From F1-60-MAGs149 sp037133215 (GTDB lineage: Bacteria > Actinomycetota > Thermoleophilia > Gaiellales > F1-60-MAGs149), in the NCBI GenBank assembly GCA_037133215.1, contig JBAXOM010000083.1, forward strand, positions 1 to 9,387: DNA of 9,387 bases. The letters are read 5' to 3'. Shown here one piece after another: positions 7,048-9,387 of the stretch. The notes beneath the pieces are model-generated. The model was given only the letters and a program-made list of their open reading frames with translations. It did no database searches and was not told where the DNA came from. Position 1 is the first letter of the stretch; each line of letters opens with the position of its first letter. The position numbers and the translations under genes were made by a program.

Positions 7048-7842
7048 CTAGGCCAGCAACGACAGGATTGTCTGAGGTAGTTCGAAGCTCTCGATCCGCT
7101 CGGCAGGACCGTGCATCGTGACGCTGCCGTCTTCGCCGACGTCGATCACCAGCTCGCCGCCGGGCAGCATTACCGTGACGGGACTATCCGCCATACCGTT
7201 TGTCACTGCGGCCACGGCGGCGGCGCAGGCACCCGATCCGCACGCTGGGGTCTCTCCCACTCCGCGCTCCCAGACCCGCATGCGCAGTCGGTGGCGATCG
7301 AGCACCGTGGTGATCTCCACATTGGCCCGTTCGGGAAACCACGAGTGGTGCTCAAGCAGAGGTCCCTGCGTGCTGAGCGGAAACGCATCGACATCGTCGA
7401 CGGGGATCACCACGTGGGGGTTGCCGACGCTGACGAACGTGTGGTCATACGGAAAGGGTTCGTCGGTTGGACGGTATTGCGGGCCAGCAAGCGTTGCGGG
7501 TGCAAGCCGTGCCGTGATGGTCTCGCCGTCAACATGGCAGGGCAGAATGCCCGCAGCAGTCGCAATCGAGACGTCGGCCTGGCCGAGACGCTCTGATGCC
7601 CACCGTGCGACCATGCGCGTGCCGTTGCCACAGGCCTCGCTCTCGGAGCCGTCGGGGTTCCAGATGCGCATGGTCACATCAGCGCCACCAGAGCCCGCAG
7701 AGAGCTCGAGAACGCCATCTCCGCCGCACTCTCCGACCAGTGCGCTTGCCGTCGCCGCTGTCAGCGGCTGGGGCAGGTCGCGTGCGTCGACAAGCAGATA
7801 GACGTTGCCCGCACCCTGCCAGCGCTCCACGAGCGGCGTCAC
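7048..7842 (-). CDS. dapF: Diaminopimelate epimerase
   Basis: DapF interconverts LL- and meso-diaminopimelate by a cofactor-free two-base mechanism, supplying meso-DAP for lysine and peptidoglycan. The 264 residues are the usual length with two pseudo-symmetric halves. The first catalytic cysteine is in EACGNGTR (Cys71), after the RIWNPDGSE motif (59-67). The second is in GETPACGSGACAAA (Cys201). GNPHVVI (140-146) and PERANVE (170-176) are also conserved. The N-terminal motif, usually G-x-G-N-D-F, reads QGAGNVYLLVD, so the Asp and Phe are replaced. The frame is open to 7878, but GTG 7842 gives a standard N-terminus, overlaps the dapE stop as GTGA and has a strong upstream GGAGGAG. The stop lies 3 nt before the aminotransferase. 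Confidence 0.95.
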   Translation of the reverse strand: MTPLVERWQGAGNVYLLVDARDLPQPLTAATASALVGECGGDGVLELSAGSGGADVTMRIWNPDGSESEACGNGTRMVARWASERLGQADVSIATAAGILPCHVDGETITARLAPATLAGPQYRPTDEPFPYDHTFVSVGNPHVVIPVDDVDAFPLSTQGPLLEHHSWFPERANVEITTVLDRHRLRMRVWERGVGETPACGSGACAAAVAAVTNGMADSPVTVMLPGGELVIDVGEDGSVTMHGPAERIESFELPQTILSLLA

Positions 7843-8906
7843 GGAGCCCCCAACTCCTCCGCGAGTACGCGCTCGCACTCTTCCAGCAGGGCGATTTCAA
7901 CCCACTCACCGGGCTGATGCGCCTGGCTTGGCTCGCCGGGCCCGTAATTGAAGGCCGGCACGCCCCACTCCTGTAGTGTCGCGACGTCCGTCCACGCCTG
8001 CTTCGGGAGTACGGGAAGTCCGCTGCGCGCGACAAAATCGCTGACGATCGGGTCGGTCAGACGCGGCTCAGCCGGTAGTGCCGTATCAAGCCATGTGACC
8101 TCCGCCGCAGGTCCGGCAAGCGCGGCCACCTCGGCCTGGGCGGCCTCCACAGAACGACCGGGCGCAACGCGCACGTTGACGGAGAGCTCGACACGATCAG
8201 GGAGCACGTTGTGGGCAATGCCGGCGTTGAGCATGGTGATGGTGACAACGTCGTGGTAGAGCAGCCCGTCGACCTCAACCGGGACCGGTTCGCGCTGCGC
8301 AAATCTGGTCAGTGCCTCAGCGAGGGCAAGCGAGATTGCGTTCTCGCCCTCCCACGGGCGGGCCGAGTGAGCTGATTGACCGTGAAAGACGATCTGCGCG
8401 TTGAGTGAGCCAACAGCGCCGGCATGAATCGTGCCCGCAGTCGGCTCGAGCACAACCGCAAGCTTCGGCTTCGGCTCCAACAGCGTGGAGTCCGCGAGCA
8501 CACGGTGTATGCCGTTCGCGGTATTGGGGCCCTCCTCGCGGTCGTAGAAGATGTAGACAACAGGGTCAGGCGCGTCGCTCAGCCGCTCGAGCAGACGCAA
8601 CATGACGGCCACGCCTCCCTTCATGTCGGAGGCCCCACGACCGACGATGCGATCATCGGTTCGCGCGGCGACGCCGTCCGCCCAATTCGGCACGGTGTCG
8701 AGGTGTCCGACGAGCGCAATTGCGGCGCCCTTCGCCCCCGTGCGGGCAACGACCGAGTTACCGATACGTTCGGGGACGATCCCGAGTTCGCGTACGCGGT
8801 TCTCGACGGCGTCGGCGAGGTCCCGCTCGTCACCGTATTCCGACGCGGTCGAGACGAGGTCGAAGCAGACGTCGGCGACGCTCCCACTGAGGAAAGGTCT
8901 AGACAT
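7839..8906 (-). CDS. dapE: Succinyl-diaminopimelate desuccinylase (M20 family)
   Basis: DapE removes succinate from N-succinyl-LL-DAP to give LL-DAP, using two zinc ions. The 355 residues have the M20 layout of a catalytic domain interrupted by a dimerisation (lid) domain at about 165-275. Metal and catalytic residues are all visible: GHLDTVP with H68 and D70, GRGASDMKGG with D94, DREEGP with general base E124 and ligand E125, E154 in LEPT, and H330 near the C-terminus. GQSAHSARPWEG (176-187) is the dimer-interface motif. AWTDVA (304-309) and FNYGPGEPSQAH (319-330) match the Gram-positive/actinobacterial DapE group rather than generic peptidases. I chose ATG 8906, which overlaps the dapD stop by 8 nt; in-frame GTGs at 8921 and 8912 are possible. 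The stop overlaps the dapF start by 4 nt. Confidence 0.92.
   Translation of the reverse strand: MSRPFLSGSVADVCFDLVSTASEYGDERDLADAVENRVRELGIVPERIGNSVVARTGAKGAAIALVGHLDTVPNWADGVAARTDDRIVGRGASDMKGGVAVMLRLLERLSDAPDPVVYIFYDREEGPNTANGIHRVLADSTLLEPKPKLAVVLEPTAGTIHAGAVGSLNAQIVFHGQSAHSARPWEGENAISLALAEALTRFAQREPVPVEVDGLLYHDVVTITMLNAGIAHNVLPDRVELSVNVRVAPGRSVEAAQAEVAALAGPAAEVTWLDTALPAEPRLTDPIVSDFVARSGLPVLPKQAWTDVATLQEWGVPAFNYGPGEPSQAHQPGEWVEIALLEECERVLAEELGAP
7854..7860 (-). promoter_or_regulatory. Ribosome binding site of dapF
   Basis: On the minus strand GGAGGAG ends 11 nt before GTG 7842, inside the last codons of dapE. It supports the non-ATG start at 7842 over GTG 7878, which would add 12 Arg/Gly-rich residues not expected in DapF. 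Confidence 0.6.
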
Positions 8907-9387
8907 CCACACCAAGTTCACGGAGAGCCGAGTTGAGCGAGGTCTTGCGGTCGGTCGACTCGGTACGCTCGCCGATGATCAGCGCGCACGGCACGTCGAA
9001 CGTGCCGGCGGGGAACTGTCGAGGGCGCGTGCCGGGAATGACGACCTTTCGTGGCGGCACGTAGCCGACGTGCTCAACGGGCTCACTGCCTGAGACGTCG
9101 ATGATCTTCGTCGACGCAGTCAGAATCACGCCGGCACCTAAGACCGCCTCGGCGCCAACGTGGACGCCTTCGACGACGATGGCACGCGAACCAACGAAGG
9201 CGCCGTCCTCGATAATCACGGGACGGGCACCAGGTGGCTCAAGCACTCCACCAATCCCGACGCCGCCCGACAGGTGGACGTCGCGCCCAATCCAGGCCCC
9301 GGAGCCGACGGTCGCCCAGGTGTCGACCATCGTGCCCGAACCGACGTGGGAGCCAATGTTGACGTACGACGGCATCAGCACCGCGCC
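8899..9387 (-). CDS. dapD: Tetrahydrodipicolinate N-succinyltransferase, C-terminal part; 5' end outside window
   Basis: DapD transfers succinyl from succinyl-CoA to tetrahydrodipicolinate, the committed step of the succinylase branch of lysine/DAP synthesis. The visible 162 residues are the left-handed beta-helix and C-terminal tail. Hexapeptide-repeat signatures diagnostic of DapD include VLMPSYVNIG (3-12), GTMVDTWATVGS (18-29), and VHLSGGVGIGGVLEP (37-51). ASTKIIDV (91-98) is also recognisable. The tail contains CALIIGERTES (134-144) followed by a KTSLNSALRE-type end, seen in many trimeric DapD proteins. The frame is open to the window edge, so the start lies right of 9387. The TAG stop falls within the first codons of dapE (8-nt overlap). 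Its presence is the main evidence that this organism uses succinylated intermediates. Confidence 0.95.
   Translation of the reverse strand, partial: GAVLMPSYVNIGSHVGSGTMVDTWATVGSGAWIGRDVHLSGGVGIGGVLEPPGARPVIIEDGAFVGSRAIVVEGVHVGAEAVLGAGVILTASTKIIDVSGSEPVEHVGYVPPRKVVIPGTRPRQFPAGTFDVPCALIIGERTESTDRKTSLNSALRELGVDV

Noticed and set aside
8424..8936. 170-codon plus-strand open frame opposite dapE
   Set aside because: It mirrors dapE codons and has no recognisable domain; dapE is complete with all metal ligands.
1..9387. RNA genes, CRISPR arrays, insertion sequences, prophage or defence genes
   Set aside because: Coding sequence fills the window with no gap above about 30 nt; I saw no transposase, integrase, direct-repeat array or tRNA-like stretch.

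Overview
The window is 9.4 kb of densely packed, GC-rich bacterial chromosome carrying ordinary housekeeping genes. The longest non-coding gap is about 30 bases. I see no RNA gene, mobile element, CRISPR array or long repeat. MurT/GatD (lipid II amidation), a DAP-synthesis operon and heme O synthase together suggest a DAP-type, aerobic, probably monoderm high-GC bacterium. A Chloroflexota lineage (Thermomicrobia- or Limnocylindria-like) or a relative of Actinobacteria would fit, but this is inferred from gene content only.

Plus strand, positions 1-3684: the C-terminal part of ctaB (heme O synthase, cut by the window edge), an MFS transporter of unknown substrate, then murT and gatD. MurT and GatD are the two subunits of the enzyme that amidates the D-glutamate of lipid II. 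Spacings are 7 nt, 21 nt and a 4-nt overlap, so all four are probably cotranscribed from a promoter left of the window.

Minus strand, positions 9387-3681, in transcription order: dapD (5' end cut by the window edge), dapE, dapF, a DAP aminotransferase (DapL-like in sequence, DapC-like by context), hflX (ribosome-associated GTPase), dut (dUTPase) and a Nudix hydrolase. Most junctions overlap by 4 to 8 nt; the two that do not are 3 nt and 30 nt. This looks like one seven-gene transcription unit that starts right of the window.

The two units converge, and the stop codons of gatD and the Nudix gene share the four bases 3681-3684. Both sides serve peptidoglycan: the minus-strand operon makes LL- and meso-diaminopimelate for lysine and the stem peptide, and murT-gatD modifies the neighbouring residue of the same peptide. 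The tail of the minus operon adds nucleotide-pool sanitation (dut, Nudix) and ribosome rescue (hflX).

I found no convincing undescribed system. The points most worth checking are a MurT zinc ribbon lacking its fourth cysteine, a DapL-type aminotransferase inside a succinylase-pathway operon, and a DapF with an altered N-terminal substrate motif.
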